Assembly: GCF_035046505.1 (NCBI RefSeq)
Contig: NC_089826.1
Span: 1,918,501-1,982,500, forward strand
DNA length: 64,000 nt
From: Tiliqua scincoides
Lineage: Eukaryota > Chordata > Lepidosauria > Squamata > Scincidae
Reading direction: 5' to 3'
Every line of letters begins with the position of its first letter. Position 1 is the first letter of the stretch. The notes below the pieces were generated by a model, which was not told where the DNA came from, did no database searches, and worked only from the letters and a program-made list of their open reading frames with translations. A program made the translations under genes and the position numbers. Positions 35,416 through 46,631 of the stretch are shown piece after piece.

Positions 35416-37557
35416 TTTGCTCCCCAACCCCTCTCATTTTTTGAGACAAAAGTTGAAAAAAGCCAAAGCCACTCAGAGCAGTGTTGTAACTGCTCCAAGC
35501 ACACCACAGCCCCGGAAGTCATTGGTGGTGATGTCATCACATCACCGCAATTACTTCCAAATTTTGACATACAAGGTGCAAAAAAATGTGGAGACCTTGC
35601 ATGCCGGATGCCTTATCTATGCCACTGCATCTGCGGCAACTCCTTGTGGGACCTGCTAAAATATTTTCACGTCTGTCTTTCCAGAAGGCAAGAACTTGTG
35701 GGTTTTGTGGGGTCTGCAAGCTGCTGTCACGTGCTCTGGGCCTCTGGCCATTTGTGCTGGCAGCCCCAGAGGGCATGACCGTGGCACGACATTCATGCCG
35801 CAGCCCAGGATGTATGGTGGAGGATCATGAGATCTGCTATCGTAAGCCCAGGACTGGATTTGGCTGCTAGAAGTCGATCTGGACAGTGATATCCAGAGGT
35901 GTGCCAGCCAATCAAGTGTCATGCAATCATAAAGGTGCCGCTTCCCTGAGATGCACTGCAACATCTACAAGGCTTCTGGGGTGCTGATCGCATGTGATGT
36001 GCAACAATCAAAGCCTTATGACTATTCAGGGCATAAAGAAGTAAACCAATCAATTAACTAACATTTATTCAGACCTGGAACAGTAGAGAAAGACCAAACT
36101 CTTACAGCCAGCCCAAATCCCCCTGGCTGTCAGAAATCATCTGTTCTGCTTGTTGTCTTCTTCTTTCTTTCTGTTCCAGTGTCCAAACTTTGAAGCTGGA
36201 AGTGGGAGGGGGTGGGAGATAAAAATATCTATGAAATATATTATAAAAATATAACAGAAGGAGATGACTCAAGATATACATTGATGGAAATGGTGCCCCC
36301 AACATTCCTACCTACTGTCTAGTCTCCTCGGTAGAAGCCAGGCAGGAGGGTTGGTGGACCAACCCCAAGAGCTGGTGAGAAAACAGCAAAACAATACAGT
36401 CCAGTAGCAGACCTGCCATTAAATGAAAGGGGGAAATGTCCTGGGCGCAGAGCCCGTAAGGACTGCGTGGAAGCCTCCCTGAGGCTCCCGATGAGGTCAG
36501 AAACTGTGCTTCGCCAGACGCGCAGTTTAAAATGTCAGGGAAGCTTCAGTAGGCTTCCCTGATGCATCCTAGAGTCGCGCAAGGCTCCATGTGCTCCAGG
36601 TAAGTGGGGGGGGGGATTTGCAAGAGGCTCAATGCTTTTGTCTCCCTGCAGCCTACCTCTCTGGAATTTGCAGAAATAAATTAGCTGCCTGGAGCCCAGA
36701 CATGGGAAAGTTGCACAGAAGCTGTATAGGTTTTTAGCCACCTGTGTGCCTCAAGCCAGGTTGGGCATCAACTGGGGGGGGGGTCACATGCAAAGGAGAA
36801 TCGGACCCCTGCACTTCCCAGATTGTAGGCACAATTTCAGCCTGGTTTCTTGGTGCTCTCTCAGAACATTCTGCATCAGGGTCTCGGAGCTACTTACCTA
36901 TCAAGCCTTCAGTGTGGAATATTCTGACTTTAGCATCTTAAAAAACTTCTCAGCTGCCTCGAGTATTTCTGAATCTGCAAGGTGGGCAATAATTCAAATC
37001 AAGATAAACTTTCCGCAGCCACCTGCATCTCTAAACCAGCCGCTACCCAACACTGTGTCTTACTCCAGTCTGTCTGAAAAGCAAACACCAGGTGAGGGCA
37101 CAATCCGAGACAGTGGTGAGGAACAGGGAGCAAGAGGTGGGGGGCAGGGTCTTCACTGAAGCAGCTGCCTGCTTGAGCTGCGGATCAGGCCAAGGCCGAG
37201 CCTGAGAGGGCTTAAGGTAGGACTCTGGGTGACTGCAGCGCAGCAGACACTGGGCAGGGCTGCCTTGGAAGAGCGGTCAGAATCCAAAATGCAGGTGCTC
37301 AGCTGTTAGCCAGAGTGGGTGACTGGGAGCATGTGACTCCTCTAGTGCAATAGTTGCACTGGTCTCCAATCTCAGCACAGGCCCCCTGAAGCAACTGAAA
37401 AGCTGCAGCTTCGAGTGCTATACAGAACGGTCCTTTGTGCAGGCTCTCTGCTTTTTGCATGCCTTTTTTTTTAAAAAAAAAAAAACAGAAGCTACTCTTT
37501 CTGCTGCCACCCCAGAGCTTGCTGATGCTATTTTTGATGGCTAGCCAGCTGCCCTGC

Positions 37558-37560
<3 letters not shown>

Positions 37561-37598
<38 letters not shown>
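37561..37598. repeat. (GT)19 microsatellite
   Basis: Pure GT run. Its counterpart in the right arm is the (AC/GC)n run at 45034-45080. Confidence 0.97.
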
Positions 37599-37600
<2 letters not shown>

Positions 37601-37719
37601 ATTGGAAGGCACCCATCACACCTGCCTAGCCTGCAGGAGGCAAGGCTTCATCCTGCATCCCCAGTGACTGATGACCCAAGGGCTGTCTTTTTCTATTATT
37701 GCATAAATGGAGGGAGCTC

Positions 37720-38095
37720 TACCTGGTGGCTTTAATTGCACAATTGTCAGTTTTGTTCCTTACAAATCACCATAGCTAGGCAGCTCTCCTTGCCTTGCTT
37801 TAAATGAACTTCCTGCTGGGACAGAGAGGATCAGCTTGGGAAAGGCAAAAGGTACAGTTTTGGAGGGGAGGGTCCTTTACTTTTTTTTAGGTTGCTGGGT
37901 TAGGTGAGGCTCTGCCTCCCTGACTGCACATCACTGCTCTTTATGCATCCTACGTCCAGGAGGGCAAAAAGTCTGCCTGTGGCGCCCTTGTCCTCCTGGC
38001 ACTGCAGGTGGGGAAAGAGGACCTCCCACTCCCCAGGGCCACCGCTGCCACTGCGGCTGGGGGTGAGTGGATGTCCTGCCTGGAGAGGCCAGAGA
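37720..38095 (-). other. Patch nearly identical between duplication arms
   Basis: About 17 differences by eye over roughly 450 bases against 44.56-45.04 kb on the + strand, against clearly lower similarity on both sides. It preserves a short frame in both arms (EWEVLFPHLQCQEDKGATGR ... LLDVGCIKSSDVQSGRQSLT, stop), with an ATTAAA further on. It could be the last exon of the membrane gene, but no acceptor here keeps phase with exon 3 in both arms. Confidence 0.5.
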
Positions 38096-38651
38096 GATTT
38101 GCAAGCCTTCAGTTGCCTCAAGAAAGATCTCATTTCTATCCCTAGGTTTGGGGTGAAGAGATCCAGTTATTGCCAAGTGAATATGAGGTGGGAAAGGTTG
38201 AGCTTGCTTGTCACTTTTTAAAAAAAATTTCTTTTTTATGTTGTATATTGTCTTTCATTAATTTTACTTACTCAAGTATTTCTGTCCCATTTTTCCAAGC
38301 CGAGATGGGCAGCTCAAAAAGCAACAAAAAGCAACTTGCAAAAAGCAACAATAAAACAAGGTAGAAAAACAGTACTAAAATAAACGCACACAAAGCAATA
38401 GCAGCAAACAACAATTCAAAGTGCAGAGGAATCAGCAGCACAATCCCAAAAGTGAACAACGAAGAGACAAAAGAGCCAAGATGTGGTGGTGGAGGGAGCT
38501 TGGAGGGGAGGAGGATGCCTGATTCTTTCTCCATTGACCACCATCACACCCCCCCCCCCATCAGACTACAAGACTGGATGGAAGCTCAGGTGAGAAGAAA
38601 TGGTCCCAGAAGGGGTGGGGGGCGCCCCTGAGCATTCCAGCCAGAACTCAC

Positions 38652-38980
38652 CACTCTTTCCTGCAAGGTGCGGATTGTTCTGGATCATCAGCTTTCGAAG
38701 GTTCCTCATGGGAGAATCTCTGACTGCATAAAAAACTGGTAGAAAGATCAGAGGAACAGAAAAGCATCACACTCTGTGTGCTCGCCCCAAGAGCCCCTGA
38801 GTACAAAAGTTTAAGAGCACTGGGCCTCACCAGGTCCTTCTGCCCTGGACCACATGAAGTAACCCCAAAATTGGCATGTTTGTTTACTGTGATGCCCCCA
38901 CCTCTAAATGGCAGGAACAGAGAATGTCAAGAGGCTGAGCCTGTTGGAGCAATTGTCCAGGATGCAAATACCATAGTACC

Positions 38981-39036
<56 letters not shown>

Positions 39037-41366
39037 GGGGGTAGGATTTTATGAACATTAGGCCTCCCCGGACAAACGCATCTCTCCAGTATTTAAGGGG
39101 AGTGCAGAAAAGGTGCTGTCATAGCCACGCTCTCCTGTCGCCAGGCTCCATCACCAGCTTCAACATTCCCTCCACAGATGTGCTTCATTGGAGCCCCCTT
39201 CACTGATCTCCTCCCAGGTGGTTGAATTTTGATTACTAATTTATACGCTGCCTTCTGGACCAAAGTGCACTCGATGCTTCTTACGTTCAAAATAAAGTGC
39301 GATTCCCGAAACCGGCACTCACAAAATGCATATCAAATTCATATAAATTGGCAGAATAAAAACCTACACAGAATGGCAAAATGTAACAACTTCTAAGGAG
39401 ACGGTTTCAAAGGTTTGAGAAAGCAAAGCCTTCCTTGTGCTGGAGGTTTTCCTTTGCTGGAAGAGTTGGACTTACCCTGGTAATAAATCAGGCAGAGTCC
39501 GCCAAGAAACAGGATTAAGCACAGCAGGACGCCAAGACAGGTCGCCATGTAGCTGTCCAAGAAACCAGTTGCGTCCCTGGTGCCTCTGTCAGCATCAGTT
39601 TCCGAATCTTGAAGGACAAGAAGTTCTGCTTGGCATCCCATTACTGTTCCAGTGAGGAAGGCCCAGTGATTCTACCTTAGAGCACCCTATCTAGAGCAGG
39701 GAAAGCCGGACTCTACCCTTCAAGCTGTTCAGAGCAGAACTGCACCCTTGCAGGATTAATGACCCAATCCTATTGGGCATTTATGATGGTAGATCTCATG
39801 GCCCACCACCGTAAATGCTGCTGGTGTGCACATCAGAGCCACTGGCCCAATCAGCTGAGAGGCTCCGTGTGCCTGCCAGAGACGGACCCAGCCCAAGTTG
39901 GTGCTGGTCAGGTGCTGGCAGGAGCTGGTTGTGGTGGTTCAGGGGCAGAACAGGGTGGGAAGTGGGGAGGGGCAGTTCTTTGGTGGGAGGGGATGGATCT
40001 CAGTGGCAGCAATCCTGTTATCCCAGCCTGACATGCTCTCGGACTGACACCAGCCAAATAGCTAGCATAGGTTGGAGGAGACCATCTGATAGCCGGGCAG
40101 CCTAACCCCACCATAGCATGCAGCTCAGTTCGACTGCTTACTGTAAAATAGTGGGGGATTGGATTGGGCTGTGGGGCTGCAATCCTATATGCATACTTAC
40201 CTGAGAGCATTACCCATTGAACTCAATGAGACCTACTTCTGACCTTACCCATTGGTCTGGGCCTTACCCAAGTGGCTTTATGGACCTTCTTTTCTCTTAA
40301 TGCTCATCCAAACCCACCAGTTCTCAAGACCTTACCCATTGAACTCAATGAGACCTACTTCCGAGTAAATATGAACAGGATTGGGCTGTAAGAGAACTGA
40401 GGAAGCTGGAGTGAAAGTGCTGCAGGGTGAGAGCATTTGTCTGTTAGTGTTCCCTGCTACAAGCAGAGGGTGCTGATCTATCGTCTTACACAGCCAGAGG
40501 AATCCAGCTCAGAGACCTGCAACATTGAACAGGTTGAGTGGGTTTTCCACACTCAGTCTTCGTAGTGGAGGGAAGACTAGAACTGCGAGGAGACAGGCCT
40601 AGAGTGCCATTTGGGCTTGAATCCTCCAGGCTTGAATCTCCCAAGTGGCCCAAGTGGCTTTAGGGACCTTCTTTTCTCTTAATGCTCATCCAAACCCACC
40701 GGTTCTCAACGATTTTTTGCGTCTTCCAAAATGGGGTTGGCCTTTTCTGCTATTTTCTTGGGGGGGGGGGAGCGACACTCCTTGAAATTGGGGCAGCCAT
40801 TCTGGTTTTCCTCTGATGTTTTACTTCGAGAGGAATTAAAAAAAAGACTTCCTCTTGAGAAGGCTGCCCCCACTGTCGGCCACTGATAACTGGGAAAGGA
40901 AACAGATGACATTGGCCAAACAGAGGGGGGCCCTGTGTAGTGACTGTGCTGGTCCAAGATGCCCTGGCATTCAAGGCAGTGAGCCCATTGTGCCCGCTTC
41001 CCTGGCAGCGTGCCAGCCTCTGGAAACAGAAGAGGAGGACGGAGTGGAGGGGGAGGTCTGAAGCAGAGGCGAGTGGCGTCCCCCTCAGAACATTTTCTGC
41101 TTTTCTCCGCACCCCAAAGGAGAAAAAAATAGGGAAAAGACAGTTGAAATCTGTCCTATTTTCTCCTCCGACTGGTTCCCACACCATCCTCTTTTGGTAT
41201 CAGCTTGCCCTTCCCTCTCTGCCTGTTCCTCCATTGTGCACTGAACCTCTTGGGGGATGTGCAGCTCACTTACCTTGCCCACTCTCTCCTGTCTCTGCCT
41301 TTTGCTTTGCTCCAGTTTTCCTGCGCTGGAGGAGGGCCATCTTGATGTCTCTTCTCCTGTTTGCCT
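38652..41366 (-). CDS. Candidate single-pass membrane protein gene, family unknown
   Basis: Three - strand exons with good splice sites and matching phases: 41366-41274 (acceptor ttattttccag, donor GTAAGT), 39607-39476 (acceptor ttgtccttcaag, donor GTAAGT) and 38723-38652 (acceptor ttatgcag, donor GTGAGT). All are phase 1-1 and multiples of three (93, 132, 72). An ATG in good Kozak context (caagATGG) lies at 41340-41338. From it the product reads MALLQRRKTGAKQKAETGES, an acidic stretch SETDADRGTRD, a membrane segment ATCLGVLLCLILFLGGLCLI, YYQ, then RNLRKLMIQNNPHLAGKS. The end is not found and the topology is uncertain. Exon 3 has a homologue in the right arm, but the membrane exon does not. 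I do not recognise the family; an immune-type receptor or lectin neck is possible but unproven. Confidence 0.45.
38981..39036. repeat. (ATCA)14 microsatellite
   Basis: A pure four-base repeat; its translation SINQSINQ is an artefact. It lies in an intron of the candidate - strand gene. Confidence 0.97.
39770..40395. repeat. Dispersed repeat with two palindromic MITE-like tails
   Basis: tagctagcataggttggagg and catagcatgcagctcagt recur in altered form at 48.1-48.3 kb. Copies of the palindromic MITE-like motif (ctcaatgagacctacttc) lie at 40186-40250 and 40328-40385. The family is unnamed. Confidence 0.5.
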
Positions 41367-41428
41367 CTGGAAAATAATGACTTCAGTATAACATATAAAC
41401 ATGAATTCAATGATCAATCAATAATACT

Positions 41429-41432
<4 letters not shown>

Positions 41433-41501
<69 letters not shown>

Positions 41502-41540
41502 CCTCCTCCCAAACCTCTCTGAGAGAGAGAGAGAGAGAGT
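41433..41540. repeat. (CT)n next to (GA)n microsatellites
   Basis: A (CT)n run of about 64 bases at 41433-41496, then a short spacer and a (GA)n run at 41520-41539. The two can pair into a hairpin. They lie just upstream of the first candidate exon of the - strand gene. Confidence 0.95.
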
Positions 41541-41979
41541 TGGTGAAATACCTTCAAAGCATTGCAGAAAGATCCTGATCCAGCAATAGACAGGAACTTT
41601 TTAAAGTCCTACTCAGTTCAGCTTAACTTTGGGGAAGATGATTTGAGCTGGGAATGGGAGAGGGTGAAGCAGATTATTTCAGCTGCCCATCTTCTGGGGA
41701 CAGCAGCCCAGGTGATTGACTTAAGAAGACTCTTCTGGTCAAGTCCAGCTCATGGCAGCAGCAGTGGCAGCTCTGACTTACTCCAGTCAGTCTCCATCTC
41801 CCCATGAAGGGGCTGACTGGCCTTTTCCACAGCACCCTGCAGCACCTGTGTTTGCAAAGGTAAGAGGTGGGGGGGGGGTGAGAGAGAAAAGGAAGCTTCA
41901 CCAGCAAAGGGCAAGATGCCAGGAGCTTGTAGGACCCCTTGGCAGCTACTTCAGGAAATGGAATCTGGCAAAGGGTGGA

Positions 41980-42358
41980 AGGACACTAAAATTGAGTGTT
42001 GGGAGGGTTAGGACAGACAAAAGAAAATATTTCTTTACTCAGCGTGTGGTTGGTCTGTGGAACTCCTTGCCACAGGATGTGGTGACGGCGTCTGGCCTGG
42101 ATGCCTTTAAAAGGGGATTGGACAAGTTTCTGGAGGAAAAATCGATTATGGGTTACAAGCCATGATGTGTATGTGCAACCTCCTGATTTTAGAAATGGGC
42201 TGTGTCAGAATGCCAGATGTAGGGGAGGGCACCAGGATGAGATCTCTTGTTATTAGGAGTGCTCCCTGGGGCATTTGGTGGGCCGCTGTGAGATACAGGA
42301 AGCCGGACTAGATGGGCCTGTGGCCTGATCCAATGGGGCTGTTCTTATGTTTCTTATG
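41980..42358 (+). mobile_element. CR1-type LINE tail
   Basis: Runs from ctaaaattgagtgttgggag through [18 protein letters not shown] and [21 protein letters not shown] to the 3' UTR, ending gttcttatgtttcttatgtt. It lies in the spacer of the inverted duplication. Confidence 0.9.
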
Positions 42359-43130
42359 TTTCCTATGACCCTGAATGGGGAGAGCGACACCCCAGACTTA
42401 TCTCCTTGCTCCATACCTCCCTCTTTCACTCCTGTGGCCAAGGAAGGGGAGAAGGAGGCAGATGGGTAGAGATGAGACCCATGGATCCCCTCCTAAGAAG
42501 CAACTGGGAAGAAACACGCCCTCCCATGAAGAGCAAGTCCACACAGAAGGCACTTGCCTGCCTTGGCCTAAACTGCCACGTTCTCCACTTGTGGTGCTTG
42601 GAGGCTCAGACCATCCTCTGCACGCCTGTCTACGGGACCATAGAACGGGGACATTGTGAACTCACTCTATGATTCTTGGAGTTCTAGAATGTGTGTCAAA
42701 GGGGGAGGCAGTTCAAGCAGTTGAAGGAAGGCACAGAGACGAGAGACGGTGATTTGATGAGGTGCCTGCCACGCTGTTTGGGGAGTGCTGCTGCATCCCT
42801 AATTGGCCCATCCGACCCTGAGTTGCCTGCCCTGACTGGCAGCAGCTCTCAGGGGCAGAGGGAAAGCCCCCTCCCAAACCTTTTCAGCTGGACACAACAC
42901 CTGGAACAATCCTTGGACCACCTTCTGCGTGCACAGCATTTTGTCCCTCCATGGCCCATAAGGCACCAGTTGCCCTGTGGTTTTCTCTTATCTATTGTAC
43001 ATTGTTAAATGGATTGATTAGATTAGATATTATTGATACAGGCTGAGAAAACAGAGAGAGGGTATGGCATGCACTGCTATCAATGAGATTCATCCTCTCC
43101 CACTCCTGAGTTGCCCCCTCCCCTCCCCAA
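42359..43130. other. Spacer of the inverted duplication, no gene seen
   Basis: Open frames are present on the + strand, but without splice signals, homology or a recognisable domain. Confidence 0.45.
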
Positions 43131-43950
43131 CCTGAACCGCTTCAACCCCACCTCCCTGCTAGCAATTTACCAGTGCCAGCTTGGGCTGGGTATGTCTCTG
43201 GCAAGTATGTGGAGCGTCCAGTCATTTGTGCCAGGCTCTGATGTAGAGAGCATTTGCACAACATTTATGGCACAACAGCGGCACGTATAGTGGCATATCA
43301 TGAAATCAGCCATTATAAATGGCCAGTAGAATTGGGCTGTTAATTCAGCAAGGGTGTAGTTCTGCTCTGAACAGCTTGAGAGAAGGAGCCCACTTTTCCC
43401 TGCTCTCCCTCTAATGTAGGGTCACTGTGCTTTCCTCATTGCAATGGTAGCAGGATGTAGTAGTGTTCCCAGAGGGTGGGCAAAGCACTAGGTTTTGCAG
43501 GGCACCTCAGTGCGCCCTGTAAGTTGGCCCTCCTCCTTGCTGTCAGAACCGTTCCAAATGGCAAGAGCAAACTTAGTACTCCCCCCCCGCCCCGGAATGC
43601 TATTGGCAGAATGTTGAGCACTGATTCTTGAAGCAGAATCTCTTGTCCTCCAAGGTATGCAGGCTGATCCCAAGGCAGCTGTGACAGCCGGAGCCAGGCC
43701 TGGCACCTGCCCTCCACCTTACATGGTCTCCCAACCCTGCTATTTAGGGACAGGAGGCATCACAGTAAACAAACACGCCAAAGTCTTTTTTCCTGTGACT
43801 TCACCTGGTCCATGCAGAGCAATTTCACTGGGAGCAGGGTTAGGGACAATGATGGGTGAGCCCCCATTTCTCATCAAGCTTTTGGACTCGGGGGCTCTCA
43901 GGGATGATCATGTGGGGTCCAATGCATTTCTGTTCTTTTCTCTCTCCCAG

Positions 43951-44040
43951 CTTTGAGTGAACGAAGAGCTTCTCCCATGAGCAAACTGCAAGATATGATT
44001 ATGTGCATCCCAGAAAATCCGTACCTCACAGGAAAGAGTG
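43951..44040 (+). pseudogene. Paralogous exon of the candidate membrane gene
   Basis: Acceptor ttctctctcccag and donor GTG|GTGAGTTCT are kept, phase 1-1, 90 bases. It translates to LSERRASPMSKLQDMIMC ... ENPYLTGKS, aligning with RDSPMRNLRKLMI ... NPHLAGKS from the left arm at 38723-38652, with six extra bases in the middle and twelve at the start. The matching upstream exon is not present: after the homologous acceptor text at 43650 the membrane-coding part is missing. It is therefore probably a broken copy, unless other exons serve it. Confidence 0.5.
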
Positions 44041-45033
44041 GTGAGTTCTAGCAGGGACGCTCACCCACTCCATTCCCATTCTGGGGCCATTTATTCTGAC
44101 CAGAGCTTCTGTCCAGCCTTGTGGTCAATGGAGAAAGAGTCAAGCAAGCCCTCCCCTCTGAGTTTCCTCCACCGCCACAACTTGGCTCTTTGTTGTTCAG
44201 TTTTGGGATGGTGCTGCTGATTCCTTTGCTCTTTGAACTGTTTGCTGCTGTTGTTTCGCGTGTGTTTATTTTATTACCGCTTTTGTATCTTGTTTTGTTG
44301 TTGCTTTTTGCAAGCCACGTTGAGCTGCCCATCTGGGCTTGGAAAGATGGGACAGAAATACTTTTCATAAATAAAATTAATGGAAAAATATATAATATAA
44401 AATGGTACATCAGAAAAAAATGAAACAGTGACAGGCAAGCTTAACCTTTTCCACTTCATTTTCGCTCGGCAATGATTGGATTTCTTCACCCCAAACCTGG
44501 GAAGAAACAGGATCTTTCCCGATGCAATTGAAAGCTTGACAAATCTCTCTGGCCGACATCCACTCACCCCCAGCCACAGTGGCAGCAGTGGCCCCAGGGA
44601 ATGGGAGGTCCTCTTTCCCCACCTGCAGTGCCAGGAGGATAAAGGCGCCACAGGCAGACTTTTGGCCCTCCTGGACGTAGGATGCATAAAGAGCAGTGAT
44701 GTGCAGTCAGGGAGGCAGAGCCTCACCTAACCCAGCAACCTGAAAAAAAAGTAAAGGACCCTCCCCTCCAAAACTGTACCTTTTGCCTTTCCCAAGCTGA
44801 TCCTCTCTGTCCCAGCAGGAAGTTCATTTAAAGCAAGGCAAGGAGAGCTGCCTAACTATGGTGATCTGTAAGGAACAAAACAGACAATTGTGCAATTAAA
44901 GCCACCAGGGAGAGCTCCCTCCATTCGTGCAATAATAGAAAAAGACAGCCCTTGGGTCATCAGTCACTGGGGATGCAGGATGAAGCCTTGCCTCCTGCAG
45001 GTTAGGCAGGTGTGATGGGTGCCTTCCAATTAA

Positions 45034-45049
45034 CACACACGCACGCACG

Positions 45050-45080
<31 letters not shown>
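45034..45080. repeat. (AC)n/(GCAC)n microsatellite
   Basis: Alternating AC with four GCAC steps. It lies directly against the LTR end at 45084. Confidence 0.95.
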
Positions 45081-45083
<3 letters not shown>

Positions 45084-45084
<1 letters not shown>

Positions 45085-46631
45085 GTTGCAAGGTCAGCAG
45101 CAAAGTTCAAAAGCAAACTCAGTAGGCAAGAGTGGTGATCGTCTGCAAGCTTTATTTCGTTGCCAGCAACAGGTTTCTCAGGGACTCCTGCCCAAATGAA
45201 AAGAGCAATGGGAGCCATGTGGGAACTCCTAGTGCGTCCAGAGAGAGCAATGTTCCAGTGTAAACCTCTTGCTTATATAGCATTTTGGCTTCTTTGTTTG
45301 AAAATCTCACACTGTCATTGGCTGGGGTTATGACATCAGAGATATGTCAGAGATGGAGGCTTTCTCAGGATTGGCTAGAGATCACTTTACAAACATTTGA
45401 TTGGCTAGTTTCAAGTTACAGATTCAAAATTTACATTGAGACATTATGGAATACAACCACTAGATGGCACTCTTTACTCACTTATTGGCTTTGGTATGTT
45501 TTGTGCTTCTTTCTGACAGAGCTAATGTTATTCTTTTAATTCCCTCTATGTGTGCTATTGTGATAGAACTTATATTTAATTCAAAACAAACTAACTTTAT
45601 TGTAAATATTTTAAGAGACTTTTTCATTTTAATTAAATCCAGCTTTCTCTGTCAGCTTAGAGGCTCTGACAGAGGTCCTCAGGAATGTTTTGCTAATTAG
45701 GGGCTTTCTCATATTATCTTGTTCTTGTCCATTTTTGCTTATCTGTTCCTGTCTGTTTCTGCTGATGTCTGTATTGTCAAACGCTATTTTAATTAGCAAC
45801 AGATTTGCTGCCTTTGCCAAGGTCTTCTTTCCCATTAAAGTGTCTCTGACCTGTGTATAAACTCTTAGTTATCTGCTATAACTCTTCCTAATTAATGGTG
45901 CAAGTGTATCCTGACTACCCCTTATCTGTCTTTCTTTGAGTTGTAATTCTCTGGTTCTCATTAAAAGTGACAGGCGGGATATGCAAAGTTAGGAATGCCC
46001 TTGCCTAGATAAGAGTTTTATCTGTAAACTGTAACTTCTCTAGAGTCTCCTTGTCAAACTCCTAATTAACTTTAGCTAGGCATCTGCCTTTTCAAGGTTG
46101 CATTCTGAATCACTTTTGTGGCTTTTAATTTAATTGCTTCTACTTATTCTGTGTATTTAATGCTTTAATCAAACTACTTTAACAGCTAAAATTCACTTCT
46201 GATACTACTAACATTAATTGACACTTCTAAGCAATAACTATTAAAATATTGAAACATCATTTGGCTTACATGCTAACTTTGTGATCCTTTGACATGAAAC
46301 TCTGGTCTCAACAGCCCTTCCCAGTGTTTATCAAACTGTATCTGGTTTAAGGAAGCCTGAATGCAAAAATCCCCTTTTAATTCTCTGTTCAGTTGTTCTA
46401 ACATTCAAGCTTGGGAGTATATTTCTGATTTAAAATGAAACTACAGCTTAGCTTCATTTATCATACCAATTAAACTTGACAGCTGGAAATTCCAGCTTCT
46501 TTCACAGATGCGGGTGGCTGCTGAAAAATTCTCTTGACTTGAGTTATTGTCCATCTTGCAGGGTTAGATGCACGCGAGGTCACTGAAGAGATAAAGATTG
46601 AAAAAAATTTTAAGACGAGGAAGTTCTAACA
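45084..46631 (-). mobile_element. Solo LTR of an endogenous retrovirus-like element
   Basis: On the - strand the 1548-base unit starts TGTTAGAA and ends TTGCAACA. In order it shows an AT-rich U3, a TATA box (TATATAAG, 45278-45271), a poly(A) signal (AATAAA, 45156-45151) and a short U5. No internal coding region, primer-binding site or second LTR is seen, so it is a solo LTR fossil. The flanks show no clear target duplication. The left-arm counterpart of this place (36.88-37.56 kb) is missing here, so insertion was accompanied or followed by loss. It is younger than the inverted duplication; the retroviral class is not determined. Confidence 0.65.

Larger units (their letters stand above)
35560..40010. 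repeat. Left arm of a large inverted duplication
   Basis: Matches the reverse complement of about 43.13-49.08 kb in ordered blocks: 35.68-35.87 with 47.80-47.96 and about 49.02, 36.0-36.2 with 47.48-47.68, 36.6-36.9 with 46.65-46.92, 37.56-38.16 with 44.45-45.04, 38.28-38.56 with 44.09-44.38, 38.65-38.90 with 43.75-44.04, and 39.6-39.95 with 43.16-43.66. Most blocks look 75-85% alike by eye. The 37.6-38.06 block is about 96%. Confidence 0.85.

Noticed and set aside
37904-38221. Plus-strand frame MRLCLPDCTSLLFMHPTS, also found inverted at 44.7 kb
   Set aside because: It is kept in both arms only because the DNA patch is nearly identical. There is no splice or start support; the opposite strand is at least as good a candidate.
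38778-39044. Open frame with SINQSINQ repeats
   Set aside because: It is the translation of the (ATCA)14 microsatellite.
38652-41366. The minus-strand candidate as MAVS
   Set aside because: It sits in the syntenic slot, but it has no CARD, and its membrane helix is followed by another splice-bordered exon instead of ending the protein.
43657-43956. Right-arm frame MQADPKAAVTAG as an exon
   Set aside because: The frame runs through intron-equivalent sequence after the loss of the membrane exon and has no donor in phase.
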